A DNA stretch of 64,000 bases, from contig MU867119.1 in NCBI GenBank assembly GCA_033725935.1, positions 124,001 to 188,000 of the forward strand. The letters run 5' to 3'. This DNA comes from Cladorrhinum sp. PSN259. Its lineage: Eukaryota; Ascomycota; Sordariomycetes; Sordariales; Podosporaceae. Positions within the stretch are counted from its first letter, which is position 1, and every line of letters starts with the position of its first letter. The position numbers were made by a program, and so were the translations under genes. The notes beneath the pieces were generated by a model. That model was given only the letters and a program-made list of their open reading frames with translations, made no database searches and was not told the origin of the DNA. Positions 1 through 10,663 of the stretch are shown here, piece by piece.

Positions 1-781
1 TTTCATCCCTGGATGCTATTGTTTGTGGTACCGTACAACTGCTGACATGTATCAAAAAGCAACATCATACTGCGCCAACGACCCCAAATCCCCTTCAGTC
101 ATATACCTCTCCAACAATGGTGGTAAAAAAGGAGGAGGCCCTGGCTCCCTCGCAAACATGGACGTAGACTGCGACGGCGTCCTGGGGAGCTTTGGCGACG
201 ACGGCCGCTGCTCCCAGGCCCGCTCGGCAGATTACCAGTCCACCACGGCCTTCCGCGACATTGTGCAGTCCTACAACGTCGGCATCTCGGATCTAAACAC
301 CTACGTGCACCCCTACGTCGTCTTTGGCAATTCCGGCACCAAAAAGGGCTGGAAAAACTTTGATCCGACAAAGTACGGCGTAAAACCGCTGAGCGTCATG
401 GCTGTCGTGTGCGGGAGTACTAACAAAACCGTTTTTGGCATCTGGGGCGACACGAACGGCGATGACGGAGAAAAGCCAATGGTTGGGGAGGTCAGCATCA
501 GCCTGGCGACCGAGTGTTGGGGCAAGAACATGAGCGGGGATTACGGGTACGACGGGGATGATGTCTTGTATTTGGCTTTTACTGGGGACGAGGCAGTTCC
601 GGGACCAAACGGGGCTGACTGGGGGGCTAAAGATTTTGAGACGTTCGAGAGGAGTATTAGGGCGCTCGGGGAAAAACTGGTGGCCGGGATGGTTACGGAG
701 GATAGTAAGGGGACGAGGAGTGCGGTGATGGTTGCTGGATGGGTTTGGGTGTTGTTGGTTGTGTTGTGGGTTGGGATTTGA
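1..781 (+). CDS. GH75 chitosanase, 3' part (gene continues upstream of window)
   Basis: Endo-chitosanase of glycoside hydrolase family 75, which cleaves glucosamine links in chitosan outside the cell. The frame is open from base 2, so the 5' part with the signal peptide lies outside the window. Family landmarks are clear: MDVDCDG, then GISDLNTYVHPYVVFG, PLSVMAVVCG and IWGDTNGDDG followed by VGEVSISLATECWG. The Asp of IWGDTNG and the Glu of VGE match the proposed catalytic pair of GH75 enzymes (family knowledge). After the catalytic domain comes a polar stretch and a strongly hydrophobic C-terminal tail (AVMVAGWVWVLLVVLWVGI, then stop), which looks like a GPI-anchor signal. Most GH75 enzymes are simply secreted, so cell-wall anchoring here is inference. 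Identity is secure; the true start is unknown. Confidence 0.92.
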   Translation, partial: FIPGCYCLWYRTTADMYQKATSYCANDPKSPSVIYLSNNGGKKGGGPGSLANMDVDCDGVLGSFGDDGRCSQARSADYQSTTAFRDIVQSYNVGISDLNTYVHPYVVFGNSGTKKGWKNFDPTKYGVKPLSVMAVVCGSTNKTVFGIWGDTNGDDGEKPMVGEVSISLATECWGKNMSGDYGYDGDDVLYLAFTGDEAVPGPNGADWGAKDFETFERSIRALGEKLVAGMVTEDSKGTRSAVMVAGWVWVLLVVLWVGI

Positions 782-1115
782 GTGGGATGAAAGAATAGTT
801 GTATTTGTGTGATGAGATCATGAGATGTATTTTCCCGTTAAACAGTCAGATATGGTTTGGAAATCTTTGGGTGACGGTCAGCAGTGACATCACGACAGGA
901 GGGATACGATAATAATGGATATCTTCAAGACTTTCCCTTGGTATAGCTGCGGCTTACCCTTCGTTCTCGAGTCATGATGGATAAAACTTTTGACACTTAC
1001 GTCCACCACCAGAAGCAGCTCCGTACGTGTGGTCGGCGTGCTCGCTGATACACAGCTTCGCCCTCTTCTGACCAACTTGTATCACGACTTTTGGCCATCC
1101 AAGAGACTCCAGACG
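782..1115. other. Intergenic, 334 bp
   Basis: Spacer between the chitosanase stop and the CFEM start codon. It would hold the 3' end of one transcript and the promoter of the next; I see no ORF, repeat or recognisable element in it. Confidence 0.6.
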
Positions 1116-2012
1116 ATGAGGGCATTCACAGCGGCAACAATGGCCGCGGCGGCCATGATCAGTCCCGCCGCGACCATCAGTCCGGCCAAGGCTCAACAAG
1201 ACCCCCTGGTGCTCCCAATCTGCGGTGTATGTGTTATCTCCCCTTGACTTTGTGTCGATGCTAATGTTGACAACCCCAGCAAATATGCATCCAAAACATG
1301 GTCGCCCAGGGTCCCGTCCTCGGCTGTCCCACCTCAGACGCCAGATGCCTCTGCAGCAACCCCAACTTCGGATACGGCGTCCGTGATTGTGCCGTACAAG
1401 CCTGCCATCCCGTCGACGCCCAGTTGGTTATCGTGTTTGGCCTCAACTACTGTGCCGGAGGTCAGTTTATTTCCTTCCCTCCCCCCCCCTCTATCAAGCT
1501 TTTCATATTCTTACTCTCGCCTTTCAGCACCCCCGGTCCATTCTCCCCCAATCGCTTCTTCCACAGTCACCTCCAAGACCACCGAGAAACCAACGCCCTC
1601 CTCCATCCAAACCCCCTACACAGTCCTCGAGATCGACTCGGTCTACGCCGACGCCGACGGAGCCGTCAAGATCTCCACCATGATCTCGACCCAGGGCGCC
1701 GTCGTCGCCACCACCGAGGGAGCAAAGACCAAAGGAAACGTCGTTACCGAGTCCAATGTGCAACCTGCCACGTCTGTTGTCGAGGAAGAGGTCCAGGTGA
1801 CCTCGACCCAGGATGGACCTGATCAGGAGGGAGACGGAAACGAGTACAGCAGCATCACCCACAAGAAGGAAGGATCTGATGCCAGTTCGACTGCCGCCTC
1901 GGAGACCGTGTCGAGCAGCAGCTCCGAGGCTGGCGGAGTTGCGTTTGCCGCCATGAGGACCATGGATGCTCTTGCTTTGGGCGTTATGGGTGTTGCTGTC
2001 GGGTTGCTGTAA
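1116..2012 (+). CDS. CFEM-domain GPI-anchored-type surface protein
   Basis: Fungal extracellular membrane protein with a CFEM domain (haem/iron handling or cell-wall roles in the family). Three exons: 1116-1226, 1280-1460 and 1528-2012. Introns have donors GTATGT and GTCAGT and end CCCCAG and TTTCAG; phases 0 and 1 keep the frame, giving 258 aa. The N-terminus is a hydrophobic Ala-rich signal peptide ending near PAKAQQ. The CFEM domain (about residues 33-97) has eight cysteines in the expected order, including ICGQIC, GCPTSDARCLC and DCAVQAC. A Ser/Thr-rich stalk follows, then a terminal hydrophobic segment (ALALGVMGVAVGLL) typical of GPI attachment. The start is the first ATG in frame with the signal peptide. 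The exact ligand cannot be told from sequence. Confidence 0.9.
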
Positions 2013-2238
2013 GTCTCCGTCAGCATTATTGTGGCACTTGCGGGGATTTAGCTCAGTAAAAAGAAAAGAGATGACAGAAAAGTTGGGTTTAAAGACTTTG
2101 TTTTTATCTTGCTATCAGTACACTAGTTACTCCCGACCAAGACCCGCTAGGCTATAAATACAACAGGGTATGGTTATATACAGTTCGTGAGCATCGTCCT
2201 CATGTCAAAAGAGTGTGTGAAGAAGTGGCTCAGTCCAC

Positions 2239-3475
2239 TTAAGCTGCGCCTCCAATGCGCTGGCCACCCTGGGGGAAACCGCAACCCTGCTTGCCGTTCT
2301 GGGTGTTTGCACCAACACCGGAGCAGATACCAAAGGCGGGCTTGTCACCGGTGTTGACCAGAGCGCAGCAGCCCGAGCCGCAGTCAGCGTCAGCGTTGCA
2401 ACCGCCGGTGATGAACTGACGGCCAGCACCGTTGCCAACGTTGGCGGCACCAGCGGGATCAGGGGTAAGACCGCTTGGCTTGACACCGACAGCACCGCCA
2501 GCACCACCAGCTCCAGCTCCAGCCCCTGCACCTGCACCAGCTCCAGCTCCAGCTCCAGCACCTGCACCAGCTCCGGCGCCGGCTCCATTGCCACCCTGGT
2601 TGCCATTGTTGCCCTGGTTGTTGCCTGCACCGGCTCCGGCACCAGCTCCTGCACCAGCTCCTGCACCAGCTCCTGCACCAGCTCCTGCACCAGCTCCTGC
2701 ACCCGCGCCAGCACCAGCACCGCCGTTGGGAGTGAAACCACAGCCTTGCTTGCCGTTCTGAGTGTTGGCGCCGACGCCAGAGCAGATACCGAATCTCTGG
2801 GCGCCAGTGTTTACGATAGCGCAGCAGCCGGAGTTGCAGTCGGCATCAGCATTGCAACCACCAGTGATGAACTGTCTGCCGGCACCGTTACCGACATTGG
2901 CAGCGCCGGCCGGATCAGCGGTGAGGGTGCTGGGCTTGATGGTCTCTCCTCCAGCGGCTCCTCCGGCAGCTCCTCCGGCAGCTCCTCCGGCAGCTCCTCC
3001 AGCGGCTCCTCCTGCAGCGCCTCCTGCAGCTCCTCCAGCTGCACCTCCAGCTGCACCTCCATTGCCGCCGCCCTGATTCTGATTGCCGCCTTGAGCACCG
3101 CCGGCACCTCCCGCACCTCCTGCACCTCCCGAACCACCCTCAAAACCGCATCCCTGCTTGCCAGCCTGGCGCTGAGCACCTACTCCCGAGCACACACCGA
3201 TCGTCTCACCACCCCTGGGAAGGGTGGCGCAACATCCCGAGTTGCAATCCGCTGCACCGTTACATTGCCCTCCAATGAACTGTGTTCCCTGACCATTGCC
3301 GACATTCTTTTGTCCAGAGGGGTCGGGAAGGTTCTGGCGGATGGAAAGGTCGGGTGCGGCGTTAACGGCGGCGATGGTCACTGGGCTGTGTTAATATGGA
3401 CTCTCCGAAAGGGGTTATATTCCCGGAAAGTGACTTACAAGCCAAGGCGCTGACAATGGTAGAGAACTGAACCAT
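2239..3475 (-). CDS. Secreted three-module Cys-rich protein (BAS2-like) with Gly/Ala linkers
   Basis: Two exons on the minus strand: 3475-3439 (MVQFSTIVSALA plus one base) and 3380-2239; intron 3438-3381 has donor GTAAGT and acceptor CCCAG and completes a signal peptide MVQFSTIVSALALTIAAVNA. The 392-aa product carries three copies of a roughly 57-aa module, each with six cysteines in the pattern NVGNG..QFI.G.CN..ADC.SGCCA....C.G....GKQGCGF. Modules lie near residues 34-92, 165-225 and 320-380. The linkers are pure low complexity: repeated AAGG in the first and repeated GA in the second. The module resembles the fungal BAS2-type (biotrophy-associated secreted protein 2) family as I remember it; function in cell wall or host interaction is inference. 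Long reading frames on the opposite strand here are shadows of the repeats. Confidence 0.85.
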
Positions 3476-5288
3476 ATTTGCTGATTAAAGATAGAGTTGA
3501 ATCGAAGGAGTGAAAAGATCGACTGGCGATTGTGTGTTACAAGGCAAGGTAAGGAAAGATTGATGAAGTGAATGCAAAAGAAAGGACACCGGGCCCGGAT
3601 TAGAGAGTAAAGGATAGACTGGAGAAGAAGAAGAAGATGCTGATGCTGAGAGAATGGGGTGACAAACGAGAGTAGGAATGGTAACCTTTATACATGGCAA
3701 AAGGAGAAACAACAGAATGTGTTTCTGGACTCTTACCATCCACCTTGGGACGATCTGCCCCTGTGCACTGGCTCAGGGGTTTGGGAGCGAAGGAGATCAT
3801 TTTTGCCGCGCAAGTTGAAGACCCAACTTGACTTGTGACAGGCTGACTGTACCTGAAAAGCGACATCTCTCGTGGTAGATGAATGCGATGCAAATGTCGT
3901 CTCAGATATTGTTGTTAAGGGGTTGGCAGGGAATAGAGTGTGGATTGTTAACACGGAGGGGTCATCAGCCTTGTTGATGGGCGGGTAACCCCTGTGGGGT
4001 GAGTGTTTGGGATGTGGAACACAACGTTTTTGACGCTGAGAAAATTCCGGGGAAGATAGACGCCAGCAAACTGGAATGGCCATAAGAGAGATCTCCGGGT
4101 GAGGTTCTGGACCTTGTCTCAATTTTGGCCTGGCCTGGATGATCGCCCCAAAATGCGGGTGATGAAGCTTCAGGCCTTGGCATTTCTTGGCTTCCTTTCC
4201 ATGAAGGGTAATTCGACCTCTTCAAGAGACCTACTCTCCCGCGTTGCGGCCGAAGGGTCTGCGGGGAAAAAAAAGAAGACAAAATAAAATTGTCGTCACC
4301 ACCCATAAGCGTATTCTCAAGAAAGCTTAAGCGCAGAAGGGAAGGTCACAATTGACAGCCGTCGCGGGGTACGTGGTGAAACCAGATGAAGAAATTTGCA
4401 TTGACGACAAAAGGAACATTGAGAAAAAGGTTTGGCCAAGGCGCCGAAAGTTCCAAAACTTCCAATGATCCTGGAAAGAATCAGTGGATCTGTGGGGCAT
4501 CCACGAACCCTAAACTGGTGTCACTGGGAACACAGACACAGCTGGCAGCGCTTGGCGAACTTGACGGGATTTTTGGAGACGGCACTTTGATCAAATCATC
4601 AATCTCGCTCAATTAACGCCGCTGGTGTATCCGTACTTCTCACTCAAAAAGGCCTGCATTTCTTTCTGGACCGCTCGGCAGACCATTTTTGCTGCGACCA
4701 CCCGGGACACCATACCCCGTGTCACAAGGGGTTTTGGGGGGCTGGCCCCTCAGCGGCACTCTCCACTGTCCTCATAAGCTTTCAGGTCAAGACGGGAGAG
4801 GGCGACCATTTGAGAGGGAAAAATCGAACGATTTCATGCAGATGGGTCATTCACGATCAATGGGCCAAATTGGGAAGTTTCCCCTGTCGATGCGGAGCAG
4901 AAAAGAAATCTTACTTGAGCATGTTCAGAGAGAGTTTCGACATGCCATCAGTCGCCCAATCAGATCGTGTTCCGCGAGGAGAACACCGCCAAGACCCACC
5001 TCAGATGTGTCCCAGACCGACCACACCCCGTTACATCCACCCAGGTTGCTCTCTTTGTTGCCCCTGTTGCACATATACTTTGCACTGTTGCACATACACT
5101 TTGCACTGTTACACATATACTTTGCAGTGTTGCACTAAACAGTAAACACCGAGAATCTCCCTCCGGCGATCTACAAGTCCGAGCGCGTGATGTGTTCGTT
5201 TCTTATACCGCCATGACGATCCTCTTAGTGTGACAATGAACAACACGTCCAACCCGAACATCAATCCTCAAAGCCTGCCACAGCAACC
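3476..5288. other. Gene-poor intergenic stretch, 1.8 kb
   Basis: Divergent promoter side of the BAS2-like gene and 3' side of the acyl-CoA synthetase gene. Several short ORFs overlap on both strands, but none has codon-level sense, a recognisable domain or splice continuity. The only structure I can support is the 21-bp tandem repeat at 5065-5135. Confidence 0.5.
5065..5135. repeat. 21-bp tandem repeat, about 3.4 copies
   Basis: Units start at 5065, 5086 and 5107, with a partial copy at 5128. The unit is TGTTGCACATATACTTTGCA plus one C or G. Copies differ at one to three positions. It lies about 150 bp beyond the stop codon of the minus-strand acyl-CoA synthetase gene. No coding role is visible. 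Confidence 0.9.
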
Positions 5289-7449
5289 TTATAACTTGGC
5301 CTTGCCCACCTGCAAATGGTCCCAGTCCTGGCGGGTGAAGGGGATGTACGTTACCCCCTTTCCATGCTTCTCAATCCAAAGGACTTTATCGCCGGGCGCC
5401 ACTTTGTCGGGATGCACCCCTTCCTGTTTCAGGGGGATTTTGTTTTGCTTATTGTTGTGTGTCGAGGATGGCGCCTCCACGTGTCGGAGAAATAGGGGTA
5501 CCGCATACCTCGGAAGGTGAGTGCGTGCATGTCTGTCAAAGTCAGCTTAAATTTTGCCATAATTTGTGAGGATATGCATACCTCAGAAATTGCTGATGGT
5601 CAAACGTCTCCTTCAACGCCGGATCAATATAGATAGCCGCCGCCCCCGCCTTCCCATCATGTCCAGGCAACTGAACACCATAAACATTCGCATCCAAAAC
5701 CCCGGGATACTTGCCCAAAACTTCCGACACCTCCGCTGTAGACACATTCTCCCCCTTCCAGCGAAATGTATCCCCGAGTCTATCAAGGAAGAACCACCTT
5801 CCCTCATTATCCCTCCTCAATGCATCGCCCGTTCTATAATAGCAATCGCCCTTCTTAAACACATCCCTAACAAACTTCTGCTCTGTCGCTTCAGAGTTAT
5901 TCCAATAGCCCGGAAATACCCTCTCAAATCCTTGCACTCTAACCAGAATTTCACCTCCAACCTCATAAGGCATCCTGCATGCCCACCCCGTCTTTGGATC
6001 TCTCGCAATCTCCCCGGTTTCAGTATCAACAGCGACGGGTACGTAATAATCGTGATACTTCCACCTCTGCAGGAACCCGTGATGTCCCACCGCGTGAGCG
6101 GTAAAATCATTGTTGGACGGATTATCAAGCGCCAACATTCCTTCGGTGCTGTTGAAAAACTCAAACACCTGCGTGATGCCGAACCGCTCCTTGAACTTGT
6201 CCCAGACGTCCGGTCTAAGTCCGTTGCCGAAGATTGAGTGGACTTTGTGTTGACGGTCTAGGGGTGAGGGCGGGGCTGAGAGTAAGTAGCGGAGCGTCTC
6301 GCCTACGTAGACGAACCAGGTTGCGCGGGAGGCGATCACGTCTGGCCAGAAGGAGGTGACGGAGAAGCGGGGGGCGATGCAGAGTGTGTTGCCGGCTAGG
6401 AGTTCTTTTTTTCGTGAGTTATTTACGGATACATTTCTGAAAAATGTAAATGAGTTGATACTTACGAGCCATGGCGTTTATTCCGCCTGTTCCGTGGTAA
6501 TATGGCATGCAGACGTCTGTTTTTCCTCTCATCATCAGCATCATCAGCACCTTTTCAGCCTTTGTAAGTATCTCTCACGTACAATACCTCTCTCCCCTTC
6601 CCTGAACAGGATTCAATCCAGCCAAACTCCCATGCCCATGCGCAAAACCGGCAAACATGGGCAACGCACACCCCTTTGGCAACCCGGTGGTCCCGCTGGT
6701 GTAAAACAGCGCCATGGGATCACTGCCTATCACTCCTTTCCTCAATTCCCGCCCCGGATCTTTCATCTCCATCCCTCTCACTTCACGGTTGATCTCTTTA
6801 AGCTGGACAAACTTGACACCGTCAAAACGATGCTGGATACCCCCCATCCTCTCGACTGCATTCTCGTCACCGTCTATCACAACCAATCGCGCTCCGCTGG
6901 TGTTCAGACAGTGCACCAGCGCATCACCGCTCAAATGGTAATTAATCATTGCGGGCGCAGCTCCAATGGCAAACAACCCGATCCACGCAAAGATGAAGTC
7001 GGGCGAGTTCGGCATGAACAGCGCCACAAGGTCCTTTGGTTTAACTTGTTGCGATAAGAAATAATGAGCCCACTGGTTGGAGCGTTCGAGAAGTTGATGC
7101 CAGGTGTAGGATTCATGTTCGTGAGGGAGTGTACTGCTGTCAGATGATGAAGAAGAAGAAGAAGAACGGGACCAGATGGCTTCTTGAGCAGGGTGTTGGC
7201 GCGCATTGTAGAGGATAAAGTTGTAGGGGGACACGGAGTTGGTTGATAGAGCGCGGCGGTAGGCTTTTTGGATGCGGCGGCGGCCGAGCATGTACCGCAG
7301 GTCTTTGGAAAGGTGTAGGCGGGCGTCGAGGTAGAGGTAGGAGATGAGGGCGGCGGATGAGGCGGCGACGGTGGGGGCTGGGAAGAGTGTTAGCGAGATA
7401 AAAGGAAGAGAGAGACATGATTGGGTGTGTATATACTCAGGAAATCCAT
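5289..7449 (-). CDS. FAT1: Very-long-chain fatty acid transporter / acyl-CoA synthetase (FAT1-type)
   Basis: Activates (very) long-chain fatty acids with ATP and CoA and couples this to uptake; membrane-associated, ER, peroxisome or plasma membrane in the family. Five exons on the minus strand: 7449-7437, 7377-6583, 6516-6466, 6404-5582 and 5532-5289; introns 59, 66, 61 and 49 bp, with donors GTATAT, GTACGT, GTAAGT and GTATGC. The joined frame is 641 aa, the usual length of this family. The first exon is only 13 bases (MDFL plus one base). The AMP-binding signature YTSGTTGLPKG lies near residue 230, followed by CMPYYHGTGG in the short third exon. EFFNSTEG and YYRTGDALRRD (adenylate and ribose binding) and FRWKGENVSTAEV (C-terminal subdomain) follow. 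The product ends in GKAKL, not a canonical SKL-type peroxisomal signal. The symbol is by family similarity. Confidence 0.92.
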
Positions 7450-8338
7450 TTCGACAGCTGTTGAGCTTAAATTGAGATACGTGATTACGTGTGTTGCAAG
7501 GAAATATTTATGAACAAGAGAAATTGTAAGAGTGATAGAGGTTGAGGTTTGTGGACCCGCGACTTCACGATCAAAACAGCAATGTTGGTAATTGGGGTAG
7601 TTTCCCCGCTATTCCTCTCAGAATGGCAGTTGGGAAACTGAGTACATCTGAAGTGACATTTGAAGTGGGTAACATTCGGCAGATGGCCTTGCATGGTTTT
7701 GTTGGTTGGTTTTCAAGGGTGGTTGGGACTCTCCCTGCACCCTGCACGATAGTCAGATAGGTGTGTAGAATGTGAATAGAGCTCAGTTGTAATAAGTATT
7801 CATGTCGTATTCTTAAATCTACATTCCAAGGAAATACTTGACGTATTTGGATTGTTGTTCGGGATGGCTTCCTTTCCCTCTTCAAAAGAGATAGGAAGGG
7901 AGAGAAGCTATTTGCAAAGATTACACTATAAACAGCTATTAAAGTGTTCAACACCATTTCAAGGGCTGTTTACTATTATTTATATCGGAAAGTGCTCCGC
8001 TTTGACAAGGCTTGGTAGCTGCTAGAGCTTTATCACATAAGTTGTTTCACTCTTACTCCATCAAGGTCTCGGTGATAATTAAGCCGGGGAAGTAGGTAGG
8101 TTCTCGTCCCACTCTTGATCACAACCCCAAACGCACCTCACCGAAACCCACACCCCAAACAAAGAGTCCCTCCTAGTCCTCTCCCTGCCAGGTTGAGCCC
8201 AGCCATACCTCACGTCCCGGCATGGGGAAAACTTGGCTAGCCCTCAACATACCCCCTAGTTCCGAACGCCGCGACAAATAGCCAAAGGGAACCCTCCACC
8301 TAAACACTGGCACCTCATCCTCAACTAGGTTCCCCCCC
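7450..8338. other. Intergenic, 0.9 kb
   Basis: Promoter side of the acyl-CoA synthetase gene and 3' side of the next minus-strand gene. ORFs here overlap on both strands and have no supporting features; I see no repeat or RNA gene. Confidence 0.5.
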
Positions 8339-9217
8339 TTACTCATCTGTCCATGGATAAATGTTCCTCGCATCAGCAATCTGCCAACACTCACCGAACC
8401 CCTTTTCCAAATCGCTATCCTTCCTGAACCCCCTCCAAACCGGCTCGTACGCCGCCAACCTCTGCAGCGCCACGCGCGTCTGCTTACCCGGCAGCAACAG
8501 CGCCCCGCGGTGGAACAGCCAATCCAAACTATCACGCCGCACATGCTCCACGGGGCGTCCTAAGTGGGCATACCGCGCCTCTATGGCCGTCTCTGCTTCG
8601 TGCTCTGCAAGCTTGCGCTTTTGCTCATCCCCAAACGCGCGTCGGAAATAGTCCAGCAGACTCCCCGGCCCCCACTGCGGGCTGATGATGTTGTGCGAGG
8701 TCATCACCTCCATGGTTTTGGCAAAGGCAGCGCGCTCTTCCGGGGTGGGCAGGCCGGACTGCTCGACGTTGTCGCGCAGAAACGCCCACAGGAGCTTGCG
8801 GTTCCAGCCGACGTCCTCGAGCCGGGCGAACAGGGAGGCGGCGTGGCCGAAGGAGGTGCGCTCTTCGGTGAAGTTGACGACGACGAGGGGCACGTGGGTG
8901 CGTTTAGTCTCGTGCGGCCAGAACTTGATGGTCCTAGGCATGGGTGCGTTCTCGCTGTTGGGGCCGCCGTTGGCGGCGACGACGTAGGCCATCAGATCGG
9001 GGTGGAGCCGCTCAAAGTAGTGAAGGTAGGCCTCGACGGGCGGGGCGTGTCTCGCGCGCATGGACCAGTTGGAGGAGAAGTAAAGGAGCGTGTACGGGAG
9101 GGTCAGCAAGATGTATGGGAGTCCGATGACAAGGGAGATGATGACAGCGAAGAAAATAAAAAATGTCCAGTAGACGGCATAGCCGATCATGTAGAGACCT
9201 TTGAAGACGGGATTCAT
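8339..9217 (-). CDS. Unknown protein with N-terminal membrane hairpin
   Basis: Single-exon frame of 292 aa starting at the ATG of MNPVFKGLYM; the frame extends three codons further only through non-ATG codons. Residues about 8-47 form one long hydrophobic region (GYAVYWTFFIFFAVIISLVI then GLPYILLTLPYTLLYF) that could be two membrane passes with a tight turn. The remaining 240 residues are soluble, charged and rich in Arg, Glu and Trp, ending in ARNIYPWTDE. I do not recognise the family. A pyrimidine-rich run just upstream (minus strand, from about 9300) is compatible with a promoter. Codon use and single-frame length make it a real gene; the function is unknown. Confidence 0.75.
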   Translation of the reverse strand: MNPVFKGLYMIGYAVYWTFFIFFAVIISLVIGLPYILLTLPYTLLYFSSNWSMRARHAPPVEAYLHYFERLHPDLMAYVVAANGGPNSENAPMPRTIKFWPHETKRTHVPLVVVNFTEERTSFGHAASLFARLEDVGWNRKLLWAFLRDNVEQSGLPTPEERAAFAKTMEVMTSHNIISPQWGPGSLLDYFRRAFGDEQKRKLAEHEAETAIEARYAHLGRPVEHVRRDSLDWLFHRGALLLPGKQTRVALQRLAAYEPVWRGFRKDSDLEKGFGECWQIADARNIYPWTDE

Positions 9218-9614
9218 CTTCACCAACGGCCGCCAAACCCCGCGGTAGGGTTTAATTCAAACGAGTGTTGTGTTTTTTTTTCTTTTCTTTTTTTTTCTCG
9301 GGGATTGTGCTGGTTGACGGCGAGGCAGGACGGCCAAGAGGGGGGACGCCAAGATATTTATGTCCAAACAGCCACTCCCCTGGAACCAAAGATCGATTCA
9401 GCTGTTGATTGGCTGTCCGCGAAATGCTAAACCAGCCGGGGGAATTTTGAGCCGATCTTACAGCAGCCTTCAGCTGCTTTATCATGCTCGAGAGAGAGAG
9501 CTATACGGGCTTCATCGACAAGGTCACGATCTACCACCTTGGCCACCAAGTTTATAATGCCAAGGGGCAATTCTACACCCGTTGTCGCTGCTCCGTTAAA
9601 TATTGTTGTTTAAA
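9218..9614. other. Intergenic, 0.4 kb
   Basis: Upstream region of the membrane-protein gene, with a T-rich run near 9270-9298. A 44-codon plus-strand frame starting at 9484 reads plausibly but has no continuation and is not annotated. Confidence 0.4.
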
Positions 9615-10099
9615 CTAGCCGTTATGTTGCGCACCAACCGGCAAGTCCCCGACATGGAAACAACCAACCCAGCCATCTCGAATTCCCAAAGCGGCGGTAT
9701 GAGCGAGTCGACGAAACCACTGCGTCGTTGACATTTTCCGCCTTGTCCGCCGCCGTAATCTCCCCATCCCCCTTTCCCTCCCACATCGGATTCTGCAGCG
9801 CCATCTTAATCCTGCCCGTGATCTACTGGCACTCACCTCGACAGGCTGATGCGCCATGGCCACCCCACTGACCCCAGCTTCTCGCAACACGGGACTCTGA
9901 TCAAGCAGTGTATAGATGACAACCTCGTCGTTGGAAATGCAAAAGTAAAACATGCCGCAGCGATCGCCGCCCCGCCGACCTGCGGGGTTTGAAACCGTGG
10001 TAGGAAACCCTCAGTGCTCATGGGTGCCTTCAGCCGGTGCTTCTCGTCATCGGGTGTATTCTTGAGGATTTGATGACCGATGTCGACCTGACGCGTCAT
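9615..10099 (-). pseudogene. Frameshifted gene relic, family unknown
   Basis: Four minus-strand segments in changing frames read like one protein broken by small indels: MTRQVDIGHQILKNTPDDEK through FLPRFQTPQ; then DRCGMFYFCISNDEVVIYTL to VAMAHQPVE; then IKMALQNPMWEGKGDGEI to about SSTRSY; then DGWVGCFHVGDLPVGAQHNG before a stop at 9615. The gaps between segments are too short for introns (the one GTGAGT-like donor would give a 32-base intron). Upstream of the first segment the frame meets a stop within 25 bases. It lies about 460 bp from a transposon, in the most decayed part of the window. I do not recognise the family. A sequencing or assembly indel is the alternative to a real pseudogene. 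Confidence 0.4.
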
Positions 10100-10563
10100 C
10101 TCGGCCTCGGTGAACTCGCGGCCGACTCAGCAGAAGTACGGTATTTCCAAAGTCTCGTTGTGGAGTGCGAACAGAAATATTTTGAAACAGATTGGGCAAT
10201 CAGAGGTCATCGGATCGCACAGCAATATGATGTGAACCTAATGGAGCTATTTATCCTCTTAAGAGGTTATGATGATAAGCTGATACAAGATTCACTGGAG
10301 GCAGCGGCGGGGAATACGCAGGGATTATAAACCCAATCTTATCGAAATTATAAATATTATTATTACGATAACTACCATACTTAGCTTGAATATTCTATAC
10401 GAATGTAAACCATTTGCCAATAACTGTTAAATCCTCGCATTTAGCCCTTTAGTTATCGTATTTATATCAATAACGTATACGGAACTCTAGCTAGCGTTTA
10501 ACGAAATTATGCGCCTAGAGCTTGCCGATAAAGGGCGTATCGCGTACGTATAATAAATAATTA

Positions 10564-10606
10564 ACGTGCGTGATAAGCGAACGGTACAAATAAGCGAACG
10601 GTACAC
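10564..10606 (+). repeat. Left terminal inverted repeat of Fot1-like element
   Basis: 43 bp beginning ACGTGCGTGATAAGCGAACG. The 13-mer AAGCGAACGGTAC occurs twice inside it (10574-10586 and 10592-10604), an internal direct duplication that may be paired transposase-binding sites. Confidence 0.9.
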
Positions 10607-10663
10607 TTTCTTGGCACAACACCACCTTCCAATTTCTCTCTCCAATTCTACCACCAATTCGCC

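Noticed and set aside
2432..3453. Long plus-strand ORFs opposite the BAS2-like gene
   Set aside because: They are translations of the Gly/Ala-coding repeats in other frames (PAPAPA, SSGSSG); the minus-strand frame has the signal peptide and cysteine modules.
4386..4616. 76-codon plus-strand ORF
   Set aside because: No start context, domain, splice partner or signal peptide; flanked by equally long frames on both strands.
5065..5135. CRISPR-like array
   Set aside because: Direct tandem units without spacers, in a eukaryotic genome; a simple minisatellite.
5566..6237. 223-codon plus-strand ORF
   Set aside because: Antisense shadow of the acyl-CoA synthetase exon, which has family motifs.
8564..9430. 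288-codon plus-strand ORF
   Set aside because: Antisense to the membrane-hairpin gene; composition is rich in Gly, Asp and Val with no domain, as expected of a reverse-strand shadow.
10040..10330. Plus-strand ORF ending LEAAAGNTQGL next to the transposon
   Set aside because: Reads plausibly (QQYDVNLMELFILLRGYDDK) but overlaps the minus-strand relic, has no recognisable domain and no upstream exon. Left unannotated.
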